Of a stretch of DNA of 27,973 nucleotides, positions 1 to 7,039 are shown in pieces. The DNA lies in the NCBI GenBank assembly GCA_900768265.1, contig CAAGCF010000009.1:1-27973 (forward strand), written 5' to 3'. Each line of letters starts with the position of its first letter. Positions within the stretch are counted from its first letter, which is position 1. The stretch is from an uncultured Collinsella sp. Its GTDB lineage: Bacteria > Actinomycetota > Coriobacteriia > Coriobacteriales > Coriobacteriaceae. Below the pieces are notes generated by a model. The model searched no databases, was not told where the DNA came from, and saw only the letters and a list, made by a program, of their open reading frames with translations. The position numbers were made by a program, and so were the translations under genes.

Positions 1-121
1 ACGGCCCGCCTCCTGGACTCCAGGTCGTGCTTCACCCTGAGGTCTATACTCATGGAAAACCTCCCATTTCCCGATGTCCAAGAAATGGGAGGCAGTTCAC
101 TGTCCCCTTTGTGGTGGTTAG
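1..121. other. Left edge, intergenic with palindromes
   Basis: No convincing gene is seen. The segment holds a 13-bp odd-centred palindrome (12-24, CCTGGA c TCCAGG) and a hairpin with perfect 10-bp arms at 60-69 and 83-92, whose 13-nt loop contains GATGTCC. Bases 102-119 then repeat a stretch that recurs at 18921-18938 (TGTCCCCTTTGTGGTGG). The hairpin belongs to the variable-stem family described in the findings and could also serve as a transcription end for the LuxR-type gene to its right, which runs leftward. Confidence 0.5.
60..92. repeat. Variable-stem hairpin, copy 1
   Basis: Perfect 10-bp inverted repeat (CCTCCCATTT / AAATGGGAGG) around a 13-nt loop containing GATGTCC. The arm sequence is unlike any other hairpin in the window, while the GTCC-containing loop is shared in style with copies at 1854, 18894, 20368 and 23364. 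Confidence 0.55.
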
Positions 122-1666
122 CTAGTCTTGGGGTGTCCAGGACCAGAAGAAGTTGATGAGGGCTACGCGCGAGGAGGCACCTGTCTTTTTGTTAATCGAA
201 GCGATGTGGCGATAGAGCGTGGAACGCGAAAGGAAGAGTGCCGCCGCCACGTCCTGCACGCTGTCGTCCGAAACGACCAGTGCCTCCAGAACATCGCGCT
301 CGCGCTTGGTGAGCCCAAAGGCGGCAACGAAACCATCGAGCCGATCGTCAAACGAAAGCTCCGGCGCCTCCAGGGGCACCGTGTCGGCCTGGCCAGGCTC
401 ACAGCTCACGCCAAGATCGTCGGTGGCAAGCGCCAGCCTGCCGCGCGTCGCCTCGCCCTCACCGTCTTGTCCAAACTGTCCCAACAGCGAAATCGCGATG
501 CCGACAAACAGCACGAGCACGACGCTCACTGCCGCCAGCACGTTTTGACTCGAGATAATCGCCACCGCCGGAGCCGTCACGAGTATCGAGCAAACGTTGT
601 TGATAACACGGCCCATGCACGGCCACAGATACGCCCAGCGGGCATACATCGAAATCGCGGCGAACTTCGCGGTGAAGAACACCACGAAAAAGCCCGTGCC
701 AAGGTAAAAGATAATCGTGGCGGCAAGCGTGTTGCCACCGTTGCCATCGGTGATAAGCACAAAGAACGAGAGCGTGGACAGCATGGCGGCGCACGTCATG
801 ATGATATTCATATACGAACGCCCACGCAGGTCATACAGGACGCCGGCGGCAAGGGCGCTCACAACCAGCAGCAAGCGCGGCCAGTCGCCCAGATCGATAG
901 CGCCAGCGGCATGCGAGGTCGTAAGGCCGGCATTGAGGGCCGCGAACACGCCGGTGAGGCAAGCGGTCGCCACCGTCAGACGCACCACGGCGCCCTGAAA
1001 GGCCACCTTTGCCTCGGGGTCATCGTGCCACCTGGCGCCACGCTCCGACGCATCGACCGATAGCTCGGCAATCCCGACCTCGAACTCGGGCGCAGGCTCA
1101 TCACGCAATTTAGCGCGGCGGGCACCGTGAAGCAGCCCCACCAGCGCGATCGCACAGGCAATGAGAACAGACTGCTGGGGAATGCCCGCAGGCATCACCA
1201 TATGGTTGAGCACCTGCACCAAAATGCCCGCAGCATAGGAAACCGCCACGGCGCGCGCCAGGCAGGGCGTCTGCGCAAAACGCCGCGCAAGATTGGCATG
1301 GGCGGTCGATCCGCAATAGCCCAGGGCGCAGCACGCCACCAGGCCGCCGGCAATTACTACCTCAAACCGCACTGCCATAATCATCAGCAGCAACGCCGAT
1401 ACCAACAGCACGCCCGTAATATCGCTCGTCGCATCGATCGTCTGGGGACGGCGATAGTACAGAAATGGGCGCACGAAAAAGCCAATCACGCTCGCGCCGA
1501 CAACGATGCTCTCGTAGATGACGACCTCACTCGATGGCACGAACTCGGCCATGCGCGCATCAAAGAAATACTCGCACGCCAAAAACGTGAAGAAGAACAG
1601 CGCTAGGCACAGAATCTCCCGCATGCCCCGGCGCAAATATGCAGTTGTGTCTCCCAGGTCCCTCAT
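122..1666 (-). CDS. Membrane-bound LuxR-family transcriptional regulator
   Basis: About 514 residues. The N-terminal ~400 residues are a run of hydrophobic helices (roughly ten to twelve) resembling a transporter-like integral membrane domain. The C-terminal ~65 residues form a LuxR/GerE helix-turn-helix containing LTKRERDVLEALV and LSRSTLYRHIASI. This fusion is common in Coriobacteriia, where such regulators are thought to sense a small molecule in the membrane and act on neighbouring catabolic genes; ligand and targets cannot be read here. I chose the ATG at 1666 because GGGTGGGGG lies just upstream; an in-frame ATG at 1702 has no ribosome binding site. A linker of about 45 hydrophilic residues separates membrane and DNA-binding parts. 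No partner gene is adjacent in the same direction. Confidence 0.85.
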   Translation of the reverse strand: MRDLGDTTAYLRRGMREILCLALFFFTFLACEYFFDARMAEFVPSSEVVIYESIVVGASVIGFFVRPFLYYRRPQTIDATSDITGVLLVSALLLMIMAVRFEVVIAGGLVACCALGYCGSTAHANLARRFAQTPCLARAVAVSYAAGILVQVLNHMVMPAGIPQQSVLIACAIALVGLLHGARRAKLRDEPAPEFEVGIAELSVDASERGARWHDDPEAKVAFQGAVVRLTVATACLTGVFAALNAGLTTSHAAGAIDLGDWPRLLLVVSALAAGVLYDLRGRSYMNIIMTCAAMLSTLSFFVLITDGNGGNTLAATIIFYLGTGFFVVFFTAKFAAISMYARWAYLWPCMGRVINNVCSILVTAPAVAIISSQNVLAAVSVVLVLFVGIAISLLGQFGQDGEGEATRGRLALATDDLGVSCEPGQADTVPLEAPELSFDDRLDGFVAAFGLTKRERDVLEALVVSDDSVQDVAAALFLSRSTLYRHIASINKKTGASSRVALINFFWSWTPQD

Positions 1667-1853
1667 GGTAACCCCCACCCGCTTTGTTGTCCGGAACACC
1701 ATTTTAATAAAGAACCAATCTCAATATCGAAGCCGAGCTCGAAATACTGTAAATTCGACCCCAGCCGTCCGCATGACGCCGCGATTTTGAGCCGCATGAC
1801 CCAGAAGGGGCGCGCGCAAGCTCCAACTCGGCAAGGAGTATCCCCCAACTGCC

Positions 1854-1880
1854 ACTCATTTAAGTACGTCCCCAATGAGT
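1854..1880. repeat. Variable-stem hairpin, copy 2
   Basis: Seven-bp inverted repeat ACTCATT / AATGAGT with a 13-nt loop ending in ACGTCCCC. The right arm is repeated again ten bases later. The ACGTCCCC loop matches the sequence next to the hairpin near 8631. Confidence 0.4.
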
Positions 1881-1901
1881 ACCCAATGAGTAAGCAAAGA
1901 G

Positions 1902-1961
1902 TGCGACGGAATGGCTCCCCTTGGCAGCTTAAAGCCGTCATGCAGGAACCATTCCGTCGCA
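1902..1961. repeat. 13-bp perfect inverted repeat
   Basis: TGCGACGGAATGG at 1902-1914 is perfectly inverted at 1949-1961, with a 34-nt spacer. It lies 44 bp past the stop of the leftward DUF4038 glycosidase gene, so it could end that transcript, although no clear T-run follows on the minus strand. It could equally be an operator pair or another mobile palindrome. Confidence 0.55.
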
Positions 1962-2004
1962 GCCTAATGAAAGGGACTGGGTTGTAAATGTTGGAGAAGA
2001 GCCG

Positions 2005-3318
2005 TTAGCGCCCGGGGGCCAGGATCACCAGCGCGTCGTGCTCAAAGGGATGCTGAGCCACGCGCACGGTGCCGTCACCGTTATCGCGGACGGGCAGCTT
2101 GGCGATGCGCTTGTCCTCCATGTCGAGGGCCGTCGCCGTCCAGCCGCGCGCGCCGTCGAGCTTAAACTTGAGCGCCGTGGTGCGCGGCAGGTACGTGACG
2201 ACGCGATCGCCAACGCGCGCCACACGGATGGCCTCGCGCGCGTCATCGAGCAGCTCCTGCGCCGGAACCACGGCAAGCGCATCGTCACCGGCAGTAGCGC
2301 CCAGGCCGGCAAGCACATGCTCGATCGCGCCAAAGTCCCACACGCCCGCAAACTGCAAGCACTCCTGCCAGCGGAAGGGCATGTCAAAGCCCTCGCCCAG
2401 GACCGAGCCCTGGCTGCGCGACGTCTGCCAGTTCCAAACGCCGTGCGCGCCGTAGGTCACGCCGGCACTGGCGCCGGCAAGAATCGACGACCATACGCTC
2501 GCGCGGCAATCCTGCGCGGTAAAACGCCAGTAGACGTTGCGCGACGCACCCATCTGCTCGTAGCAGGGCTCGGAGTTGACCATCGGCTTTTTGGGATAGT
2601 TGACGATAAAGTCCTGCGGCAGACGCCATGCCTCGGGCTGGCCCTCGTAGTTGTGGCCGGGCTGGAACATATAAAAGTCCAGACGGTCCAGATACTGCGC
2701 CGGAATGTTGCGATTGCCGCGGTTGATATGCATGGTGCGCAACGCGTCGGGCGCGCGCTTGACGACCTCGTCGAGGGCGTCCTCGTAATAGGCGATCGCC
2801 TCGTCGCCGGCAAAGTCGGTATCGCCCGTCACCACGTAGACGGGGTCGAACTCGCCCAGGTTCTCGACGACGCGGGCAACGTGGACGCGAACCTCCTCAC
2901 GCGGCATAACCTCGGCGCCGCAACGCTCGGCGATCTTGGCGCCCCAGGTACCGGGCACGTAATTGCACCACATGAGCACGAGCGCCGGACGAATGCCGTG
3001 CTCGACGGCAGCACGGCACATGGCGGCGGCACGATCCCAGTACGCCTGGTTGGGACGGGACCAATCAAAGTGCACGCCGTCCTCGCTGGCATAGGGCCAA
3101 ATGCCCAGGTCGGGGCAGCAGCGATCCCACTGCGGCAGCGTGTTGATCTGCAGTGCGTTCATGCCCTGCTCGGCACGGCGGGTCAGGTAGTAATCCCAGT
3201 CGTCCTCGGCGATGCTCGTAAAAGCGCTCCAGCACGTATCGGCAAACCAGAAGAACGGTTTGCCCTCGCACAAAAAGCCGTCCTGGCGACCGTTGACGGT
3301 CAGCTTTCCCAAACTCAT
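2005..3318 (-). CDS. Apiosidase-like (DUF4038) glycoside hydrolase
   Basis: 437 residues, intracellular (no signal peptide). The opening (LTVNGRQDGFLCEGKPFFWFADTCW) and the barrel motifs that follow are typical of the DUF4038 / apiosidase-like catalytic domain, the family that contains GH140 apiosidase. Candidate catalytic acids are in VVTGDTDF (around residue 166) and PMVNSEPCYE (Glu ~250), placed like the Asp/Glu pair of GH140; this assignment is inference. A short beta-rich C-terminal domain (~350-437) follows. The ATG at 3318 is preferred because AAAGGA lies 7 nt upstream; an ATG two codons earlier is too close to that site, and the open frame further upstream overlaps non-coding sequence. 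It lies downstream of the PTS gene, with a hairpin terminator between, so it may be only partly co-transcribed. Substrate is not certain: family members act on branched plant glycans and other glycosides. Confidence 0.8.
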   Translation of the reverse strand: MSLGKLTVNGRQDGFLCEGKPFFWFADTCWSAFTSIAEDDWDYYLTRRAEQGMNALQINTLPQWDRCCPDLGIWPYASEDGVHFDWSRPNQAYWDRAAAMCRAAVEHGIRPALVLMWCNYVPGTWGAKIAERCGAEVMPREEVRVHVARVVENLGEFDPVYVVTGDTDFAGDEAIAYYEDALDEVVKRAPDALRTMHINRGNRNIPAQYLDRLDFYMFQPGHNYEGQPEAWRLPQDFIVNYPKKPMVNSEPCYEQMGASRNVYWRFTAQDCRASVWSSILAGASAGVTYGAHGVWNWQTSRSQGSVLGEGFDMPFRWQECLQFAGVWDFGAIEHVLAGLGATAGDDALAVVPAQELLDDAREAIRVARVGDRVVTYLPRTTALKFKLDGARGWTATALDMEDKRIAKLPVRDNGDGTVRVAQHPFEHDALVILAPGR

Positions 3319-3445
3319 CTGCATGTCCTTTCGCTTGATAACGGAATTGCGAACCGACAGGGCTTTCGCGGTAACCCCGCGAGAGACCCCGCCGCCCGGC
3401 ACATCCTTGCGGACGAAGCTCGCCCGCTCCCCATCAGTCTACCTT

Positions 3446-3485
3446 GCAAGAAGGGCCCCGCCGGGCTTGCGCCTGACGGGGCCCT
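3446..3485 (-). terminator. Rho-independent terminator after the PTS gene
   Basis: Perfect 9-bp GC stem (AGGGCCCCG at 3452-3460, CGGGGCCCT at 3477-3485) with a 16-nt loop. Read on the minus strand it is followed by TTCTTG. It sits 40 bp past the EIIBC stop codon. Confidence 0.7.
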
Positions 3486-3525
3486 GTCGTGTAGGTAAGG
3501 TCATGTGCGACCGAATGGCTTGGCC

Positions 3526-4952
3526 TTAGGCCTCCATCTCGGCGAGCTCCTCCTTGGAGAAGCCGGTCGCGAAGACGACGGCAGCGGCGATGACAAAGGA
3601 GATTGCCATACCGACGATAGCCCAGACGGTGTTCATCTGGCCACCCTGCAGGTAGTTGGTGAAGACCAGGAAGTTGGAGGCACCGCCGGCCAGGTAGTAG
3701 GTGACACCCATGAGACCGGAGAACACAGCGCCGATGGCACCGCCGATGAACATGCCGAGCATGGTGCGACGGAAGCGCATGAGGATACCGAAGAGCGCGG
3801 GCTCGGTGACGCCGCCGGCGATGGCGGAGATGACGTAACCCAGGGCAAGACCCTTCTCGTCGGGGTTCTTCATCTTGAGGAAGGCACCGAAGGCGCAGCC
3901 CCAGACGGCGGCCATGGCGCAGTTGGTGGAAACGAAAACGAACGGATCGTAGCCGGCGGCGATGATCTGAACCTGAGCGAGCAGGATGACGGGCATGTGC
4001 ATGCCGCAGACCACGAAGAGCTGCCAGAAGGCGCCGAGGATGGCCATGACGATCAGGATACCGATGCCGCCGAGGTCAGCGAGACCAAACAGGGCGTTGG
4101 CGATGAGGTTGCCGATCTCGTTGCCAATCGGAGCGAGGACGATGAAGGCGATGGGAATCGTAACGATCATGGTGCAGAACGGCGTGAAGACCGTGGAGAG
4201 CACGTCGGGCATGACCTTCTTAAAGAACTTCTCGACAAAGTAGAGCACCGGCACCGAAAGGATGATCGGCAGGACGGACTGCTGATAGTTGGCAGCGGCG
4301 ACCTGGATGCCGTAGACCGAGATGATGCCCGAGCCACCGTCGGAGGCTGCGCTCACGATGGACGGGGCCATGAGGGCGCCGCCGAGGAGCATGCCGAGGA
4401 CGGGCGTGGCGCCGAGCTTCTTAGCTGCGGCATAGCCCAGGTAGATGGGGATAAACGTGAACGTTGCCTCGTAGAGCGAGGTGTAGAGGAACGTGTAGGC
4501 CGGATCGGTATCGGAAAGGAGGCCGAGCATGGTGGGGCCGAGGACGGCTGCGATGGTGCGGAACAGACCGCCGGCCATGAGCAGCGGGATGAGCTGGGTC
4601 ATGGAGCCCGACAGGTAGTCGAGGATGATGTTAGGCAGGTTCTTGAGCTCGAACTTCTCCTTGGGAGCATCGAGGTTCTCGTCAACTGCGGCACCCTGCT
4701 TGACGCCGGAGATGGCGACGAACTCGGCAAGCACCTTGGGTACGTTCTGACCGATGATGACCTGGAGCTGGCTGCCGGCGAACTGGCAACCCAGAACGCC
4801 CTTGACCTTCTTGATCTTCTCCACGTCGGCCTTGCTGTTGTCCTTGAGCGTCAGACGCAGGCGCGTCATGCAGTTGGTGGCGATGGAAACATTCTCCGCG
4901 CCGCCCACGAGCTCGAGGACATCGGTGGCAATCTGCTATTATCTACTGCCAT
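3526..4952 (-). CDS. PTS EIIBC sugar transporter, frameshifted near its start
   Basis: Glucose/beta-glucoside-family phosphotransferase permease with fused EIIB and EIIC domains and no EIIA domain. EIIB carries the phosphocysteine motif IATNCMTRLRL; EIIC has about ten membrane helices and conserved HMPVILLAQVQ and GGVTEPALFGI segments. The uninterrupted frame only reaches a GTG at 4908, which has no ribosome binding site and would put the phosphocysteine at residue 13. A strong site (GGGGAGGGG) and ATG lie at 4952 in another frame. Restoring one base near 4936-4937 (AGC-AG to AGCCAG) joins them and puts the cysteine at residue 28, close to normal, replacing the in-frame TAG at 4936-4938. So the gene is either recently broken or carries a sequencing error. 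Sugar unknown; the adjacent glycosidase suggests a plant glycoside. Confidence 0.8.
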
Positions 4953-4975
4953 GGGACCCCTCCCCATATCGTCGT

Positions 4976-5001
4976 GTGCCTACTCGCTTGGGCGTAGGCA
5001 C
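4976..5001 (-). promoter_or_regulatory. Leader stem-loop upstream of the PTS start
   Basis: Perfect 8-bp arms GTGCCTAC / GTAGGCAC with a 10-nt loop, ending 24 bp before the PTS start codon and just ahead of its ribosome binding site. There is no U-run, so it is not a terminator. It may affect translation or RNA stability; a LicT-type antiterminator target was considered but a paired terminator is not visible. Confidence 0.35.
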
Positions 5002-5058
5002 GCCTTTGACCCGGTGACTATAACCCCTTACGGCTACCGGACCCTTGGATACGCTGTT

Positions 5059-5075
5059 GTAAACAATGTGTTTAC
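5059..5075. promoter_or_regulatory. Operator-like palindrome (TAAACA half-sites)
   Basis: GTAAACA-ATG-TGTTTAC, perfect 7-bp arms with a 3-bp centre, followed by further GTTTAC half-sites. It lies about 105 bp upstream of the PTS start. Confidence 0.5.
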
Positions 5076-5294
5076 TGAACGTTTACAGGCTTTAGTTTAC
5101 ACGGAGAGCCCAATTTGTGGCAATTTTGCCGTCTGGAGTCCGGTGAACGGTAGGAAATCGGGGGTAAGCGTAGTTGAACGGCAGAAAGCTGTCTCTTTGC
5201 CCGTCTACTGTTATATGGCTTTTTACGTGGGCTTTTATTCTGATTAGCACCTTCGCTGCCTGTTAACTCATCAACAAAAGCCCTGCTAGAAGGT

Positions 5295-5312
5295 AGTAAA
5301 CATATGTTTAGT
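5295..5312. promoter_or_regulatory. Operator-like palindrome (TAAACA half-sites)
   Basis: The core TAAACATATGTTTA (5297-5310) is a perfect 14-bp palindrome; the flanks AG/GT extend it imperfectly. It lies about 130 bp upstream of the alpha/beta hydrolase start. Confidence 0.5.
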
Positions 5313-5379
5313 GATTCATTGCGTGTTCAATCCTACCGTTTACCGAGTTTATCTGCTCGTTCTACGATTCTGAATTAAA

Positions 5380-5393
5380 CTAAACATGTTTAG
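5380..5393. promoter_or_regulatory. Operator-like palindrome near the hydrolase promoter
   Basis: CTAAACATGTTTAG, a perfect 14-bp palindrome ending about 35 bp before the hydrolase ribosome binding site, a good position for a repressor. It has the same half-site as 5059, 5297, 26602 and 27926. Confidence 0.55.
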
Positions 5394-5441
5394 ATTGTAT
5401 TGCCGCTTTTGTTCGGCATGTGCGACACAAAGGAGCAGCTC

Positions 5442-6779
5442 ATGGAACTCAAATCGTGTACCTACGCAACCGTCACCACCTTGGGCGACTTTGGCCCCTG
5501 GATCAGCAAGGTCGTCCTCGACCTGCCCTGTACCATGCGCGCCAATGACGTCGACGTGAACACCTTCCATATATACGTAGAGCGCCACGAGCGCACGGGC
5601 GAGGTCCTGATGCGCAAGGAGCGCGGTGCCGACCATGCCGCGCCCTCCGTGGGCTACATCGATGTTCTCGCCGCGTACCCGTGTGACGAGAACGGGCGCA
5701 AGCTCGCCGTGGGCACCCATGTGGCGCTCGAGGTCGCCGAGCAGCGCCTGACCAAAAAGATCGAAGGCGGCGTCATGGGCTCGCGCATGCTCGATGACCA
5801 GCTGCGCGTCACGCAGCTCGTGGCTCTTCCCGGCAACGACGGCGACGACCCCACCGTGGGGCTCGTCTTCGACACCTGCCGTGGCGACATCTGCCCCGCG
5901 CTCAAAGGCTGGAGCAACGCCACGCAAAAGACCGCCGTTAACGGCATTGCGCTCGAATACGGCTTCTTTGAGCCCAGCTTTAAGGCCGAGGACTCGGCAT
6001 GCTTTAACCCCTTTGCGCCCGAGGACACGATCGTGCCCCAAAAGGCCCCGCTCGTGGTGTATCTGCACGGCGCCGGCGAGGGCAAGGGCGCCACGCAGGG
6101 CGAAGGCGCCACGCGCGCCTATATCGGCAACCGCGTGACGGCCATTAGCCAAGCACAGATCCAGCGCTACTTTGGCGGCTTTGCCTGGGTGCTCGTGCCG
6201 CAGTCACCCACGTTTTGGATGGACAATGGCGTCGAGCAGCTCGGCCGCTCCAACCAGAGTATCTACTCCCCCGTACTCAAGGCGCTCATCGACGAGTTTG
6301 TCGCCGAGCATGCCGAGCGCATCGACACCGATCGCATCGTGGTCGCCGGCCTTTCCAACGGCGGCTTTATGACCCTGCGCCTGTGCGCCGACTATCCCGA
6401 TTTCTTCGCCGCCGGCCTTCCCTGCTGCGCCCCGTGGTACAACGCCACCGACGAGGACGTCGCCGCGCTCGCCAAGACGCCGCTGTGGTTTACGCACGCC
6501 AAGGGCGACGAGCTCGTGTCGCCGCAACAGACCGTGCTGCCGCTCACGGCGCGCTTGCGCGATGCCGGCGCCAACGTGCACCTCACCTACTTTAGCCATG
6601 TCGAGGACCTGACCGGCGTGTATCGCGAGGCCGATGGCTCGGCCAAGAAGACGTTCAACCATGGCGTGTGGATCCACCAATTCAACGACCTGTGTTATCA
6701 AGACTTCGACGGGGGCAACGTACTCATCGACGGCGAGCCGGTGGGCTGCTGGGAGTGGTCGGCCAGGGTTTCGAGGTAA
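5442..6779 (+). CDS. Alpha/beta-hydrolase (esterase or S9-like peptidase)
   Basis: 445 residues, no signal peptide. An N-terminal ~190-residue beta-rich domain precedes an alpha/beta-hydrolase fold that opens with VVYLHGAGEGKG (oxyanion strand) and carries the nucleophile elbow GLSNGG (Ser ~305). The likely acid is Asp ~356 in AKGDELVSP, and the base His ~407 or ~412 near the end. This architecture fits carbohydrate esterases and prolyl-oligopeptidase-like proteins encoded next to glycan genes; removing an acyl group from a sugar is plausible but unproven. The ATG at 5442 follows AAGGAG at 6 nt; an earlier in-frame ATG at 5400 has no such site. It is divergent from the PTS gene and shares its palindromic operator region, so joint control is likely. 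A large hairpin follows the stop. Confidence 0.75.
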   Translation: MELKSCTYATVTTLGDFGPWISKVVLDLPCTMRANDVDVNTFHIYVERHERTGEVLMRKERGADHAAPSVGYIDVLAAYPCDENGRKLAVGTHVALEVAEQRLTKKIEGGVMGSRMLDDQLRVTQLVALPGNDGDDPTVGLVFDTCRGDICPALKGWSNATQKTAVNGIALEYGFFEPSFKAEDSACFNPFAPEDTIVPQKAPLVVYLHGAGEGKGATQGEGATRAYIGNRVTAISQAQIQRYFGGFAWVLVPQSPTFWMDNGVEQLGRSNQSIYSPVLKALIDEFVAEHAERIDTDRIVVAGLSNGGFMTLRLCADYPDFFAAGLPCCAPWYNATDEDVAALAKTPLWFTHAKGDELVSPQQTVLPLTARLRDAGANVHLTYFSHVEDLTGVYREADGSAKKTFNHGVWIHQFNDLCYQDFDGGNVLIDGEPVGCWEWSARVSR

Positions 6780-6790
6780 CCCTCCCATCG

Positions 6791-6909
6791 GGTGCCTGTC
6801 CTTTAGTTTTGTAAACGTCCTCGGGCATGCATGGGGCGGCGCTTTGCGCTTCGCGCTGCGCCGGCCCATGCCCCCTGCGGAATGTTTACAAAACTAAAGG
6901 ACAGGTACC
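6791..6909. repeat. 119-bp nested hairpin element
   Basis: Arms of 26 bp at 6791-6816 and 6884-6909 pair with one mismatch. Inside, 14-bp arms at 6829-6842 and 6858-6871 pair with one mismatch, and GCGC-TTC-GCGC closes the centre. GGTGCCTGTCC lies at the foot of the outer stem and ACGTCC just inside it. The element starts 12 bp after the hydrolase stop and may end its transcript, but the outer stem is AT-rich and there is no U-run. Confidence 0.75.
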
Positions 6910-7039
6910 CTAAGTTAACGTTGTTCGAAACGCTGGCCGGGCGCTTCCGGCGGGCCGGCGGGGCGCGGGCGATGGGGGCGTGGGCCCCGTCTTGCCTTGC
7001 GCGTAACTTGCTGAATTATTCTTGGTTGGAGCTGTTCCT

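Larger units (their letters stand above)
1667..2004. other. Intergenic region with two inverted repeats
   Basis: No gene is supported. It must contain the promoter of the leftward LuxR-type gene, but no clear -35/-10 pair is visible. Two hairpins are listed separately (1854-1880 and 1902-1961), and CCAATGAGTA / CCAATGAGTA occurs as a short direct repeat near 1872-1891. Confidence 0.5.
4953..5441. promoter_or_regulatory. Divergent control region between PTS and hydrolase
   Basis: Nearly 490 bp between divergent genes, much more AT-rich than the coding sequence. It contains at least three palindromes built on TAAACA half-sites (listed separately), isolated GTTTAC half-sites at 5081-5086 and 5095-5100, and a leader hairpin in front of the PTS start. 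No unambiguous -35/-10 pairs can be named. Confidence 0.6.

Noticed and set aside
3505..5247. Long plus-strand open frame (580 codons) across the PTS gene
   Set aside because: It is antisense to the well-conserved EIIBC gene; its Asp/Glu/Gly/His-rich translation is a mirror of GC-rich codon bias, with no domain.
4953..5441. Riboswitch or LicT/SacY-type antiterminator in the PTS leader
   Set aside because: A stem-loop is present at 4976-5001, but there is no overlapping terminator with a U-run and no recognisable riboswitch core.
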